From NCBI RefSeq assembly GCF_000171815.1, contig NZ_ABGR01000003.1:124001-188000 (forward strand): DNA of 64,000 nucleotides. The letters run 5' to 3'. The notes below the pieces were generated by a model. The model saw only the letters and a program-made list of their open reading frames with translations, did no database searches and was not told the DNA's origin. Numbering within the stretch: the stretch's first letter is position 1; the number at the start of each line of letters is the position of its first letter. Shown one piece after another: positions 53,463 to 63,123 of this stretch. The DNA comes from Vibrio sp. AND4 (GTDB lineage Bacteria > Pseudomonadota > Gammaproteobacteria > Enterobacterales > Vibrionaceae). A program made the position numbers and the translations under genes.

Positions 53463-55067
53463 TTACGCTGCACTCAATACTTTTTGCTGGTGTGCCATGT
53501 ACTCTTCAAATGTACCTTGGAAACTCACCAACTGTTGGTCTTTTACATCAATAATTGAAGTCGCAAGTGATGAGACAAACTCACGGTCATGACTGACAAA
53601 AATCAAGGTACCAGTGTAATCTTTTAATGCACTATTTAACGCTTCAATCGCTTCCATATCCATGTGGTTAGTTGGCTCGTCCATTATCAGTACGTTGATG
53701 TCTTGCATCATTAGCTTGCCAAACATAAGGCGGTTCTTCTCACCACCCGAGCAGTTTTTCGCTTTTTTGTTGGCGTCGTCAGCAGTAAATAGCAATCGAC
53801 CTAGAATGCCACGCACCATTAGGTCATTATGCTTCACTGTCCGCCACTGCGAGATCCACTCAAAGATGGTCAAATCATTATCAAAGTCTGCACTGCTATC
53901 TTGTGGGCAATAACCAATAGACGCATTTTCAGACCACTTAACCACACCCTGAGTTTGCTCTAGTTCATTAACGAGGCAACGCAGCAAGGTGGTTTTGCCC
54001 ACACCATTTTCACCGATGATTGCAAGGCGAGTCCCCGCCTCTAAAAGTAAGTTACCTTTAGTAAACAATAATTCATCATCAAAAGCGTGGCCAAGATCTT
54101 GCAGTTCTAACGCTAAACGATGCAGCTTCTTACCTTCACCAAAATCAATCGATGGGCTAACACGGCTGCTTGCTTTCACTTCGTCTAGTTTAATTTTGTC
54201 CATCTTTTTGGCACGAGAGCTCGCTTGTTTCGCCTTCGATGCATTCGCACCAAAACGGTTTACGAAATCTTGAAGTTCGTTGATTTCAGCGGTTTTCTTT
54301 GCGTTAGAAGCCAGTAACTGCTCACGACGAAGACCAGATGCTTCCTGGAAGTACTCATAGTTACCTGGGTAAATACGCAGTTCGCCATAATCAATGTCTG
54401 CCATGTGGGTACAGACGGAATTTAGGAAGTGACGATCGTGCGAGATAATGATCATCGTACACTTACGTTGATTTAATTCTTCCGCCAGCCAGTTAATGGT
54501 GTGAATATCCAAGTTGTTGGTTGGCTCGTCTAGCAACAAAATATCTGGGTTAGCAAACAGCGCTTGGGCCAAAAGCACACGCAGTTTCCAGCCCGGCGCA
54601 ACTTGTTGCATTAAACCAAAATGAAACGCTTCTTCAATACCCGCTTGCAGTAAAATATCACCAGCACGGCTTTCCGCTGTATAGCCGTCCATTTCAGCAA
54701 ACTCACTCTCAAGTTCAGCGACTTTCATGCCGTCTTCTTCGCTCATTTCTGGTAGAGAGTAGATACGGTCGCGTTCGCGCTTCACTTCCCACAATTTGCG
54801 GTCGCCCATGATCACGGCATCAATCACGCTGTATTGCTCGAAAGCAAACTGGTCTTGGCTCAATACGCCCAGTTTTAATCCCGGTGTCAATGAGACGTTA
54901 CCCGAGCTTGGTGTAAGTGCGCCACTCAGGATTTTCATAAATGTCGACTTGCCACAGCCGTTCGCGCCAATCAGACCATAACGGTTACCGTTGCCAAATT
55001 TAGCAGAGATATTTTCGAACAGTGGCTCGGCACCAAATTGCATGGTGATATTGTTTGTACTAATGAT
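53463..55067 (-). CDS. ybiT: ABC-F ATPase, YbiT type, apparently with an ATC start
   Basis: A soluble protein with two ABC domains and no membrane part: Walker [10 protein letters not shown] near the N-terminus and GENGVGKTT in the second half, with [11 protein letters not shown] and [11 protein letters not shown] Walker B segments. ABC-F proteins act on ribosomes. The first ATG (55043) would start in the middle of the conserved first strand. Reading upstream in frame gives ISTNNIT before MQFG, as in family members that begin MISTxNIT; this places the start at an ATC (55067-55065) seven bases after AGGA, giving 534 residues against 530 in E. coli. An ATT at 55064-55062 is the other choice. 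Confidence 0.9.
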   Translation of the reverse strand: MISTNNITMQFGAEPLFENISAKFGNGNRYGLIGANGCGKSTFMKILSGALTPSSGNVSLTPGLKLGVLSQDQFAFEQYSVIDAVIMGDRKLWEVKRERDRIYSLPEMSEEDGMKVAELESEFAEMDGYTAESRAGDILLQAGIEEAFHFGLMQQVAPGWKLRVLLAQALFANPDILLLDEPTNNLDIHTINWLAEELNQRKCTMIIISHDRHFLNSVCTHMADIDYGELRIYPGNYEYFQEASGLRREQLLASNAKKTAEINELQDFVNRFGANASKAKQASSRAKKMDKIKLDEVKASSRVSPSIDFGEGKKLHRLALELQDLGHAFDDELLFTKGNLLLEAGTRLAIIGENGVGKTTLLRCLVNELEQTQGVVKWSENASIGYCPQDSSADFDNDLTIFEWISQWRTVKHNDLMVRGILGRLLFTADDANKKAKNCSGGEKNRLMFGKLMMQDINVLIMDEPTNHMDMEAIEALNSALKDYTGTLIFVSHDREFVSSLATSIIDVKDQQLVSFQGTFEEYMAHQQKVLSAA

Positions 55068-55070
55068 AAA

Positions 55071-55078
55071 GGCGTCCT
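55071..55078 (-). promoter_or_regulatory. Ribosome binding site that points to the ATC start of ybiT
   Basis: The minus strand reads AGGACGCC here; AGGA (55078-55075) is followed after seven bases by ATC. The first ATG is 31 bases away from it, too far to be served. Confidence 0.7.
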
Positions 55079-55218
55079 CGAAGGAAGTTTTTTAATAACA
55101 AGCTCTTAATTCACTCTCGAGATACGTCAAGATAAGGGCATATTGAAAGTGGCCACCATTCTATCTGATTCGCTCATTAGGTGATATAGATCACGCAAAT
55201 GTTACGAAGAATTTTTAC

Positions 55219-55250
55219 CAAAAAAAAAGCATGGTATTAACCCATGCTTT
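55219..55250 (-). terminator. Terminator of the LruC-lipoprotein operon
   Basis: On the minus strand aaagcatgg/ccatgcttt (nine pairs) is followed by a run of eight T residues, 20 bases after the lipoprotein stop codon. Confidence 0.93.
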
Positions 55251-55270
55251 AAATAGTCGAAAAAATTGGG

Positions 55271-55723
55271 TTAAAAATCGAGGTGGTAATTGTGGTTAGA
55301 TTGATCCAACGAAATCACCAAGTTTTGCTCACGCTCATTTGCGCTCATCGGCACCCATTGCGCGTAAAGCTTGGTCCAATTGCTATTCACCTTCAATTCG
55401 ATCTGATTAGTTCGGGTTGGGTATACCGTTGTGATTCGCGACAAGGGATCACCAATCTCAACGCCGTTCTCAGTAGTAAATGCAGCTCTAGTGTATAAAT
55501 GCAGTGCGCCATCGGAGGAACCTTGATAGTCCATAGACAGCGTAATTGTTTCACCGACGTCAAAAGAAAAGTCTCTTTGCGCGACGATGTCTTTTGTTGT
55601 TTGAATTGGCGCGACCGATGCCTCTGGGGCAGGAGAAGGAGATCCACTGCCTTCCCCTCCTCCACAGGCAACGACGAGTGGTATGGCAAAAATGACGGTC
55701 AGCGATCTTAAGAAAATATTCAT
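55271..55723 (-). CDS. Lipoprotein of unknown function
   Basis: The 150-residue precursor has lipobox VVAC (cysteine 20) followed by a glycine, serine and proline-rich tether and a beta-rich domain (about 45-150) with strands such as DFSFDVGETITLSMDY. The domain resembles small carbohydrate-binding or Ig-like surface modules in pattern only. It follows the LruC protein gene after 13 bases and shares its terminator, so the two probably work together at the cell surface. Confidence 0.72.
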   Translation of the reverse strand: MNIFLRSLTVIFAIPLVVACGGGEGSGSPSPAPEASVAPIQTTKDIVAQRDFSFDVGETITLSMDYQGSSDGALHLYTRAAFTTENGVEIGDPLSRITTVYPTRTNQIELKVNSNWTKLYAQWVPMSANEREQNLVISLDQSNHNYHLDF

Positions 55724-55736
55724 ACCATGCTCCTTG

Positions 55737-57410
55737 TTACTCTGTTGCAGAGATAACTTTGCCGTTTACTGGCACGTTATACCAATCCGTATCAGTATCA
55801 CCGTTATTGCTCACCCACGTAGAAAAGCTCGTGTAAGCATGACTAATATCGGTCTGTTCAACAGGATGATCCCATTCGTCACGAATGTTTAACGCCCAGG
55901 GCATATTGTTACTCGTCAGGAAGTATTCCGTCCCCCCAGTATCATCGTCATGCATTCTGAAAAAGCTACTGTTCATTGTACTCGTACCACCAAATTGCTT
56001 GAAATGTGTTTGCCAAGCCATCCCCGGGGGCGTTGCGGTAAAATCCCCATGATAAGTATCGTCAGCCGCGAAAATAAAAGAGTCATATGGTGGGTATCCG
56101 ATACTGTCTCGAGACACGGGCGTGGTCATTTCAACCACCAATTGAAACCTTAAAACACCTGTGTTTTGTTGCGCCAAACAGCTTGTCTGCGTTCGGTAAA
56201 AAGTACAGGTCTGAGAAAGAACACCGACATCGTTCAAATCGTCCCGTAAATTATCGGAGACCATTAATATTGTTTCACTACCAGTCTGAAGCACCGTATG
56301 ATCCACCGCAACATCGTTTCGAGTCAGCGTGACAGACGCAATGTTGGCTGGATCAACATTGGGGAGCTTGACTGCGAAGCCATTCGAGAACCCTGCCCCC
56401 ATTGCCTGAAGCGTATAGTCAACGGTGATCGTTTTCAATTCACGTTGACCGTTCAGCAACTCAGTCACCCGATAACGCCACACCACATCATTAAAGTCAT
56501 AGTCACCCATCAGCGGCCAGCGATCTTCAAACGCCATGGTGGCGTAGGTGTCAGAGCTTGGGTATACCGATGTCACCGTTACGTCTGGGTCATTTTCTTG
56601 AACCAGTACTTCGTATTTCGAGTCTGTGGTGCCATCTGGATTTACACCATCAACAGCGATAAATGGCGTCACCTCTACTGTAAAAATCAAATCATTGAAA
56701 TCATTGTCACCGCTAGGACGTTGTATATCCTCAAAACCCAGCACCAAGAACTCATTCTCAGTGTCTAGAAACGCGACATTGTGCCTACGGTAGTCCGCAG
56801 TCGTTTCTGGGTTTAGACTCGATAGGCTGTAGAAAGGTGTATTCCAAGGACCAAGGTGAGGAATCGTGTTGTAAGTACTCACATACCAACCATTCGGGAT
56901 CAAGAAGAACCCGAGAGTTTGGCCTGCTGTTAACTGAATATCCAAATCAATACTATCCCCCTCTTCCATATCACCATCAGGGGCTTTGGATGCATTCGGG
57001 AAAATCACCACATGAGCGGCTATATCATCTTTCGTTGCGGGTGGGTTGTTGGTGTCATAGACAAAATATCCAAGTGTATTCCGATATCCCGCCCCTTCAT
57101 TGAGAAAAGTTACCGATGCAGTTGCGTACTCAGCACCATCGAGCTCGTCATCGATATCTATATTCGAATAGCGTTCCGGCGCTATGAATGCACTGTTGAC
57201 ATAGGTGGCCTCAGGAAGCATTGAATATACATTTGACAGGGTGTCTTGAGGCAAAGTGCTCGCAATAGACGTTGCCTCTAATGGTTTGCCCTTTATGGTA
57301 TAATTTGAGCTATCACTACCTGACTCGAATGATAAATCGCTGGTAGTGAGCGCGTATGCGGACATCGATACACAACAGTTCACCATCGCAATAAGTTTCC
57401 CTGCCTTCAT
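55737..57410 (-). CDS. DUF4114 and LruC domain surface protein
   Basis: The 557-residue precursor has a signal peptide (to about residue 20). Residues about 85-255 form a DUF4114 domain (GYFVYDTNNPP early, GFEDIQRPSGDNDFNDLIFTV at its end). Residues about 290-550 form an LruC domain starting with the acidic MAFEDRWPLMGDYDFNDVVW element. Both DxDFND motifs look like calcium-binding loops. LruC proteins were first named in Leptospira and are common as exported proteins in marine bacteria, with no settled function. It heads a two-gene operon with a lipoprotein. Confidence 0.85.
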   Translation of the reverse strand: MKAGKLIAMVNCCVSMSAYALTTSDLSFESGSDSSNYTIKGKPLEATSIASTLPQDTLSNVYSMLPEATYVNSAFIAPERYSNIDIDDELDGAEYATASVTFLNEGAGYRNTLGYFVYDTNNPPATKDDIAAHVVIFPNASKAPDGDMEEGDSIDLDIQLTAGQTLGFFLIPNGWYVSTYNTIPHLGPWNTPFYSLSSLNPETTADYRRHNVAFLDTENEFLVLGFEDIQRPSGDNDFNDLIFTVEVTPFIAVDGVNPDGTTDSKYEVLVQENDPDVTVTSVYPSSDTYATMAFEDRWPLMGDYDFNDVVWRYRVTELLNGQRELKTITVDYTLQAMGAGFSNGFAVKLPNVDPANIASVTLTRNDVAVDHTVLQTGSETILMVSDNLRDDLNDVGVLSQTCTFYRTQTSCLAQQNTGVLRFQLVVEMTTPVSRDSIGYPPYDSFIFAADDTYHGDFTATPPGMAWQTHFKQFGGTSTMNSSFFRMHDDDTGGTEYFLTSNNMPWALNIRDEWDHPVEQTDISHAYTSFSTWVSNNGDTDTDWYNVPVNGKVISATE

Positions 57411-57711
57411 GTTGTCTCCCCAGTCAATTGAATCGCTCTAGTGAAGAGATGACGCAAATATGGTGCCGACTTTACTCCTTTGGAAAACATGAGCTTATCT
57501 TGGTTTTTATATTATTCTCATTTTGAGAATTAAGCTGATAAGCAAAGTGATTATCAAGATAAAAAGAAGAGATGAGGTGTTTAACTTTAGAGGGTTACAC
57601 GATCAAATGGAGTCAAACCAATAGGTTATTGAACTAATCTCGTAATAACGGAAATAGTTTAGAGAGTGTTAAAGAGGATATGTTTAAGAAATAATATACT
57701 GAGAGGGCAAT

Positions 57712-57738
57712 GTTTGGAGGGGGTAGCCCCCTCCAAAC
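57712..57738. terminator. Strong hairpin after the chemoreceptor gene
   Basis: Twelve perfect GC-rich pairs (57712-57723 with 57727-57738) with a three-base loop lie 14 bases beyond the minus-strand stop codon. No T-run follows on either strand. The rest of the 340-base gap up to 57410 seems to hold only the LruC promoter. Confidence 0.6.
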
Positions 57739-57751
57739 GCTAGTATTGTAG

Positions 57752-59644
57752 TTAACTGTTAAGCTTAAACGTACTAACTGCTTTTGTTAATTTTTCGGAA
57801 AGTGCGATAAGTTCCGCAGCCTTCTCTTGGTTCGAAGATGACAAGCTGTGTGTTTCTCGAGCCTTATCATTGACATCAACGATACTCTGATTGATTTCGC
57901 CCGCGACAAGGGTTTGCTCTTCAGTCGCCGTTGCTATCTGCGTGTTCATGTCTTCAATAATGGTAATTGAATTCGATATTTCATTGAGAGAGGCCTGCGC
58001 TCTTTTCGCATTTTCCATTGTGATGTCAGAAGCCTCACGGTTGGTCTGCATCATCTCCATAGAACTGTTGGCTTCTTGTTGAAGTGAAGTAATAACATCT
58101 TGAATCTCGTTGGTACTCTGTTGAGTACGATTAGCAAGGTTACGAACTTCATCAGCCACCACCGCAAAGCCTCGACCTTGTTCACCAGCACGCGCAGCTT
58201 CGATTGCAGCATTAAGTGCCAACAGGTTGGTTTGGTCTGCGATATCTTTGATTACATCTAGCACGGTACCAATGCTCGAGGTTTTCTCACCAACAGTATT
58301 GATGACATCAGAGACTTCCTGAATACCTTGAGAAAGGTTCACAATACTATGATTAACAGTGTCGAAAGTTTGATTACCTGATTGCGTCTCCTGAGCAGCT
58401 TGCATAGCGGCTTCTGAAGCTCGGTGGGCATTTTGCGCCACTTCATCAACCGCAACGGACATTTCATTCATCGCTGTTGATGTTTGTTCGAGCTGCTCCA
58501 TTTGCGAGGAAGAACTTGCACTCACACTATCTGCCGTGTTGGTAATACCTTCAGCAAACGTAAACAATTCATTTGATGAGTTGCGGATTGTCTCTATCGT
58601 AGCACTTAGCTCTGTGACCATATCGGTCACTGCCGCATTGATACCAACTACGTTACCCTGTTTTTGCTTAATCGCGGTAAAGTCACCAGAGGCCACTTTT
58701 GCTACGGTTGCTTCTATCTCGCTTGGCTCTCCACCAATTGGGCGATAAACCAAAACTTCGACAACGTAGTACACGCAGCCTGCGCAAATAAGCAATAGTA
58801 TGAAAGAGGTAATCAAAGTTTCAGTGAGGTTATCATTTGAGTCTTGGTTTACATTGGATTCTTTGTCCCATGCCCATACACTCCAGCCAAGGTCACTGAT
58901 CTTCGCACCTGACGCTAAGAATTCAGTATTTTGATAAACATATTCAAAACTTTCTTCTTTAGAAGTATCGCTATTTCTAAAAGCGGGAATTTCGTTAAAA
59001 ATATTTTTTCCGATCAGAGATGAGTTCTGTGCTCCTAAAATAAAACCATCTTCACGGGCAACAAATATCTTGTTGTTCTTAGTTAGCTGCTTAGTAAACT
59101 TGCTGAGCTCCTCAACCGAGACATTAAGCGAAACAACACCAACAATTTTACCATGTTTATAGATAGGCTTTGCCAACGACATTACCTGACCGCCTGTTGT
59201 TGATGTGTAAGGACGAGTAATGGTCTTGTCCTTACCACTCATGCCTTCCAAAAACCATTCGCGTTGCTTGGTTTTGGCATTGAAGTTCTTAATCATGCCA
59301 TTGGTTGTTGCTGAGTAAGAGGTCCCATCTTCTACAGCGAAGTAAACGTTGATAGAGTTTGTTACCTTTAACGCATGTTGGAGTATTTTGATAGCACTCG
59401 ACGCGTCAACCTCACCATTCTCCTTGAATGGCAGCTCATTACTCACCAGCTCAAGAACATCGAAGTAGCGATTGATTTTCTGTTCAATCGTGTCTGCAAT
59501 AAGTTGAGACTTGTAACCCAACTGTTTTTTATAACTTACGGTTGACGAATTTTCGAAATTCTTCCAACTAAAGAAACTTGTCGTCATGATGAGCATGACG
59601 GTCAATCCCATAATAGAAAGAATGATTTTTAGCTTAGCACTCAT
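57752..59644 (-). CDS. Methyl-accepting chemotaxis protein (dCache type)
   Basis: The 630-residue receptor has a membrane span at about 7-27, a periplasmic double Cache-like ligand domain (about 35-275, with the [20 protein letters not shown] segment), a second span (about 278-300), a HAMP-like linker and a long signalling coil whose tip reads [32 protein letters not shown]. That tip is fully conserved, so coupling to CheA and CheW is expected. No C-terminal NWETF-type methylase tether is present. Ligand unknown; dCache receptors often sense amino acids or organic acids. Confidence 0.95.
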   Translation of the reverse strand: MSAKLKIILSIMGLTVMLIMTTSFFSWKNFENSSTVSYKKQLGYKSQLIADTIEQKINRYFDVLELVSNELPFKENGEVDASSAIKILQHALKVTNSINVYFAVEDGTSYSATTNGMIKNFNAKTKQREWFLEGMSGKDKTITRPYTSTTGGQVMSLAKPIYKHGKIVGVVSLNVSVEELSKFTKQLTKNNKIFVAREDGFILGAQNSSLIGKNIFNEIPAFRNSDTSKEESFEYVYQNTEFLASGAKISDLGWSVWAWDKESNVNQDSNDNLTETLITSFILLLICAGCVYYVVEVLVYRPIGGEPSEIEATVAKVASGDFTAIKQKQGNVVGINAAVTDMVTELSATIETIRNSSNELFTFAEGITNTADSVSASSSSQMEQLEQTSTAMNEMSVAVDEVAQNAHRASEAAMQAAQETQSGNQTFDTVNHSIVNLSQGIQEVSDVINTVGEKTSSIGTVLDVIKDIADQTNLLALNAAIEAARAGEQGRGFAVVADEVRNLANRTQQSTNEIQDVITSLQQEANSSMEMMQTNREASDITMENAKRAQASLNEISNSITIIEDMNTQIATATEEQTLVAGEINQSIVDVNDKARETHSLSSSNQEKAAELIALSEKLTKAVSTFKLNS

Positions 59645-60095
59645 AACTCAATCCAATAAAATTAATGTTGTTTGATTTTTATTGCTTATAATCCTGAATT
59701 AATCCTAAATTAATCCTGAACATAAGCGAATATAACACTTATAAAACCCACATATAAGATCGGATTATTTTCTAATATTATAAATTTAATCAAAACGCGC
59801 CATGGTAAATGTGTCAATCAAAAAAGCATTCACCCTATCTATAGCTCTTGTCATTTTTTGTGAATTAGGTTCTCACAGGCAAACTGGTCTTACCTGTTTG
59901 ATATAATTTTTGTTTATTTTGCCCCTTTCTGATTGTTAATCTTTTATCTTTAATAAATCCTTTAACTTTTTATATGCAACAATATTGTTATTTTATTTAG
60001 GTTTTTAGATATATCCAAGGAAGACAAAGACGTTTGGTTTAACAGCAATGACTTAGTTTACAAACGTGACAGAGATTGAAAGGGCACAATAGCAA
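59645..60095. promoter_or_regulatory. Divergent promoter region with short direct repeats
   Basis: About 450 AT-rich bases between the chemoreceptor and a lipoprotein gene. Three tandem copies of a TTAATCCT(G/A)AA word occur at about 59688-59718, just upstream of the chemoreceptor start, and could be regulator sites. No gene is seen. Confidence 0.4.
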
Positions 60096-60596
60096 ATGCA
60101 AAGAAAACTCATCCCCCTAATGTTAATCACTATGTGCTCTGGCTGCGCCAGCATGTTTCACGAAGAATGTAAAATTGCGGATTGGTACAAGATCGGCTAC
60201 GAAAATGGCTTAAACGGCAGCGCGCCTAGCATTATAGATGGCTATACCCAAGATTGTAACGAAGCTGAGGAGGCACTCAATCGGGCGCTGTGGAATGAAG
60301 GCTTCGATAAAGGCATCGGCCTTTACTGCTCTCCGGAAAATGGTTATACCGTCGGAAGTAAGGGCAAAGAATATTATGGCGTATGCTGCAACAAGTTATT
60401 TCTCGACAATTACCGATTAGGCAGCCAGATCTACCAACGTCAGCAACGTATCCAGCAAATCAATACAAAAATATTGATCATTGACAATCAACTAGCCAAC
60501 CCCGACAAAGAAAATACTCATAGGTTAAAAGAAAAGAGAAAGAGATTAGCGGGTGAACTTTCACTGCTACTCACGCCAACCAATAATTCAATTTAG
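60096..60596 (+). CDS. DUF2799-type lipoprotein
   Basis: A 166-residue precursor with lipobox CSGC (cysteine 17). The mature part has the DUF2799 pattern: DWYKIGYENGLNG, then WNEGFDKGIGLYCSPENGYTVGSKGKEYYGVC, and a C-terminal coiled coil (about 115-155). Proteins of this family are outer-membrane lipoproteins of unknown function in vibrios and enterobacteria. Single gene. Confidence 0.83.
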   Translation: MQRKLIPLMLITMCSGCASMFHEECKIADWYKIGYENGLNGSAPSIIDGYTQDCNEAEEALNRALWNEGFDKGIGLYCSPENGYTVGSKGKEYYGVCCNKLFLDNYRLGSQIYQRQQRIQQINTKILIIDNQLANPDKENTHRLKEKRKRLAGELSLLLTPTNNSI

Positions 60597-60935
60597 ATCT
60601 CTATTTTCTAATAACCGCAACACCTAATTCAGCTCTAGGTGTCGTAGTTTAATGAACTCGGGCACTAATTTGAGTTCGATAATCCCTAAATTCACGTCTC
60701 AAAAATGAGATTGCTAGTAAAAGGCTTTTTGCTCATTTCTACCTCACGCCATATGTGACGAGGACTAAACAGCAATTTTAGCCCTTTAGCTTAATTTGAT
60801 TTTGACAAAATATTCACAAACTATTCCTTTTCAATCGCTATATTCCGCCTCCACGATTTATTCAGAACGAAATCTTGATTATTGACTGAATGAATTCATC
60901 AGCACACAACCATACGCCCGAGCTAACCTGACATT
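60597..60935. other. Non-coding gap before the efflux operon
   Basis: About 340 bases. No gene or clear terminator; presumably the promoter of the FUSC-NodT operon. Confidence 0.45.
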
Positions 60936-63113
60936 ATGAACGACAAAAGCAAATTCGCCATAAAAGTCGCGCTTAGCATGACTTTAGCTTACCTGATCCC
61001 GTTTGCAATGGGCTGGCCGCAAGCGTCTACGGCTGCGACTACCGTCATGCTGATCGCTTCGACGGGCAGCCGACGTGAATCGTTGGCAAAAGGTACTTTG
61101 CGAGTGCTTGGTACTCTGGTTGGTGCTGTGATTGGTTTATTGCTAGTGGGTATGTTTGCTCAAGACCGCATCATGTACATGCTCAGTGTCTCTGTGGTTG
61201 TGTCTTTTATTTTCTATTTCCGTAATGCCTATCAAAAAGACCCAACGCTATTGGCGCTAACTGGTGTGATGACATTGATGATGTCGAACGGTGGTGATGC
61301 AGAGGGCGCCTTCATGTATGGCGTTGATCGTGCCTACATGACCACCTTTGGCGTGTTGTTATACACCTTAGTCGGCACTTTTTTGTGGCCTTCAAAAACA
61401 GAACAAAACCTACGTCAGCTCATTGAGCAGTTAAATCAAGCGCAACAAGCGCTGTTTATCGCGATTTTAAACAACTTCGAAGAAAAACACGCTCGACAAC
61501 AGGGTGTCGTTGCCGCTTCTGACGCGAAAGATGGTGAACAAGACAAAACACCAAAATCTATTATCGAAGACTTGCTGACCAAAGTATTTGCCGCACAAAA
61601 TGCGTTGGATCAACGGTTCATAACCGTCAGTGCTGAGTGCAGTGACGTCTCAGCGTATATAAAAGAATGGCAACTCGCTGTTCATTTCAACAAACAAATA
61701 ACTCAAGAGCTCAGCGTGGCAGCACACAGCCACTTTAGCCACCAGCAAGACCGAAGCTGCATCAACAACTTCGACCAAGCCGTTGAGGAAATTCAAGCGC
61801 TGTTCAAATCTTGCCAAGAAATGTGGGACAACGAAGGCCCTGCTTACCGCGCCCAAGAATTTAAGGTTGATTACAATCATAAAGCATTGTCAGACGCATC
61901 GCATCTTGTTAAAGGCTCCGCACTAACACTGGGTCACTTGCTCAAATTGATGCACAAGAGCTTATCTCGACTCACAGAGTGCATTAGCTGTATTGACTCT
62001 GTATCCAATCATTTATCGTTCAAACAAGAACTGCCGAAGCAGAAAAGTCATTTCCTATGGTGGGATGCTGAAAACTTCAAAACTGCAGTGAAAACCTTCA
62101 CCACCTATTGGGTGGCCGGTTTAATCTGGATTTACTTTAATCCACCTGGTGGCTACTCGTTTGTCACATTCTCAACCCTGTTTATGTCACTACTGTCGTT
62201 TGTCCCGGTTCATCCATTGATGTTGCTGTTCTTGTTTACGTTTGGCTTTCTGTTTGCGCTGCCTTCGTACATGTTCATCCTGCCAGGGCTGGAATTCGGT
62301 GGTGAACTGGGCTTGTTCATTTTCATCTATACCTTTATCGGCTTTTACTTGTTTAATGGGCCTGTAACTATGTTCTATATGGTTGGCTTGTTTGTCCTTG
62401 GCCTCGCTAACAACATGACCTATCACTTTGGTATTCTGATGACGATCATGACCTTGTTTTATATGGTGGTTTTCATGATCATTTTTGCACATTATTTCCC
62501 ATTCAGCTCTCGTCCAGAGCACTTATTCCTAACACTGAAAGAGCGCTACTTTAGGCACATTGGCGACCTATTTTCGAGCTGTCATGAGTCAGAATCAGGA
62601 TTTAATAAGCTGAGACGCTCACTACATTTGGCGACACTGAATGTTTCCTCTAAAAAGCTCACCGTCTGGGGTTCAAAGATCAACCACAAACTGTTCGATA
62701 AAACACCCCCCGAAGCGGTTCGCGCCTTCAGCCAGTCTTGTGACACTTTGAGCAATCACGTCAATATTTTGATTGCGGCCGAGCAAAAGCTGTTAAGTAA
62801 CCCCCTTATCAAGCAGTTACAAAGCACACATACCGATAAAATATTACCTCAAATGGCGAGTGCTTTAGCCAGCCATGAGGCGAGCGAGACACTCGACGCC
62901 GTGTTCGGACAACTCAGCCGGGATTATCAATCTTTTGAAAATCAACTGGAAGGCTTCTTTGGTCAGTTAGATTTATCTAACTACGCGGATTCTGAAATAG
63001 CTGGTTTTTATATCTTACTGAATTTAAGAAGAAACGTGTTTGAAGCAATCAATCAATGCAAGCAAACCTACGAGGATATCGATTGGGTGAACTTACGACA
63101 GAAACGGTTTTAA
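60936..63113 (+). CDS. FUSC-family inner-membrane efflux protein
   Basis: The 725-residue protein has two membrane blocks (about residues 8-155 and 380-540) each followed by a cytoplasmic helical region, the layout of AaeB/YccS-type FUSC proteins. These export aromatic acids or related compounds together with a membrane-fusion protein and an outer-membrane factor. An outer-membrane factor gene follows after ten bases, which supports an efflux role; the adaptor gene is presumably beyond the window. Substrate unknown. Confidence 0.87.
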   Translation: MNDKSKFAIKVALSMTLAYLIPFAMGWPQASTAATTVMLIASTGSRRESLAKGTLRVLGTLVGAVIGLLLVGMFAQDRIMYMLSVSVVVSFIFYFRNAYQKDPTLLALTGVMTLMMSNGGDAEGAFMYGVDRAYMTTFGVLLYTLVGTFLWPSKTEQNLRQLIEQLNQAQQALFIAILNNFEEKHARQQGVVAASDAKDGEQDKTPKSIIEDLLTKVFAAQNALDQRFITVSAECSDVSAYIKEWQLAVHFNKQITQELSVAAHSHFSHQQDRSCINNFDQAVEEIQALFKSCQEMWDNEGPAYRAQEFKVDYNHKALSDASHLVKGSALTLGHLLKLMHKSLSRLTECISCIDSVSNHLSFKQELPKQKSHFLWWDAENFKTAVKTFTTYWVAGLIWIYFNPPGGYSFVTFSTLFMSLLSFVPVHPLMLLFLFTFGFLFALPSYMFILPGLEFGGELGLFIFIYTFIGFYLFNGPVTMFYMVGLFVLGLANNMTYHFGILMTIMTLFYMVVFMIIFAHYFPFSSRPEHLFLTLKERYFRHIGDLFSSCHESESGFNKLRRSLHLATLNVSSKKLTVWGSKINHKLFDKTPPEAVRAFSQSCDTLSNHVNILIAAEQKLLSNPLIKQLQSTHTDKILPQMASALASHEASETLDAVFGQLSRDYQSFENQLEGFFGQLDLSNYADSEIAGFYILLNLRRNVFEAINQCKQTYEDIDWVNLRQKRF

Positions 63114-63123
63114 AGGTGAGGAT

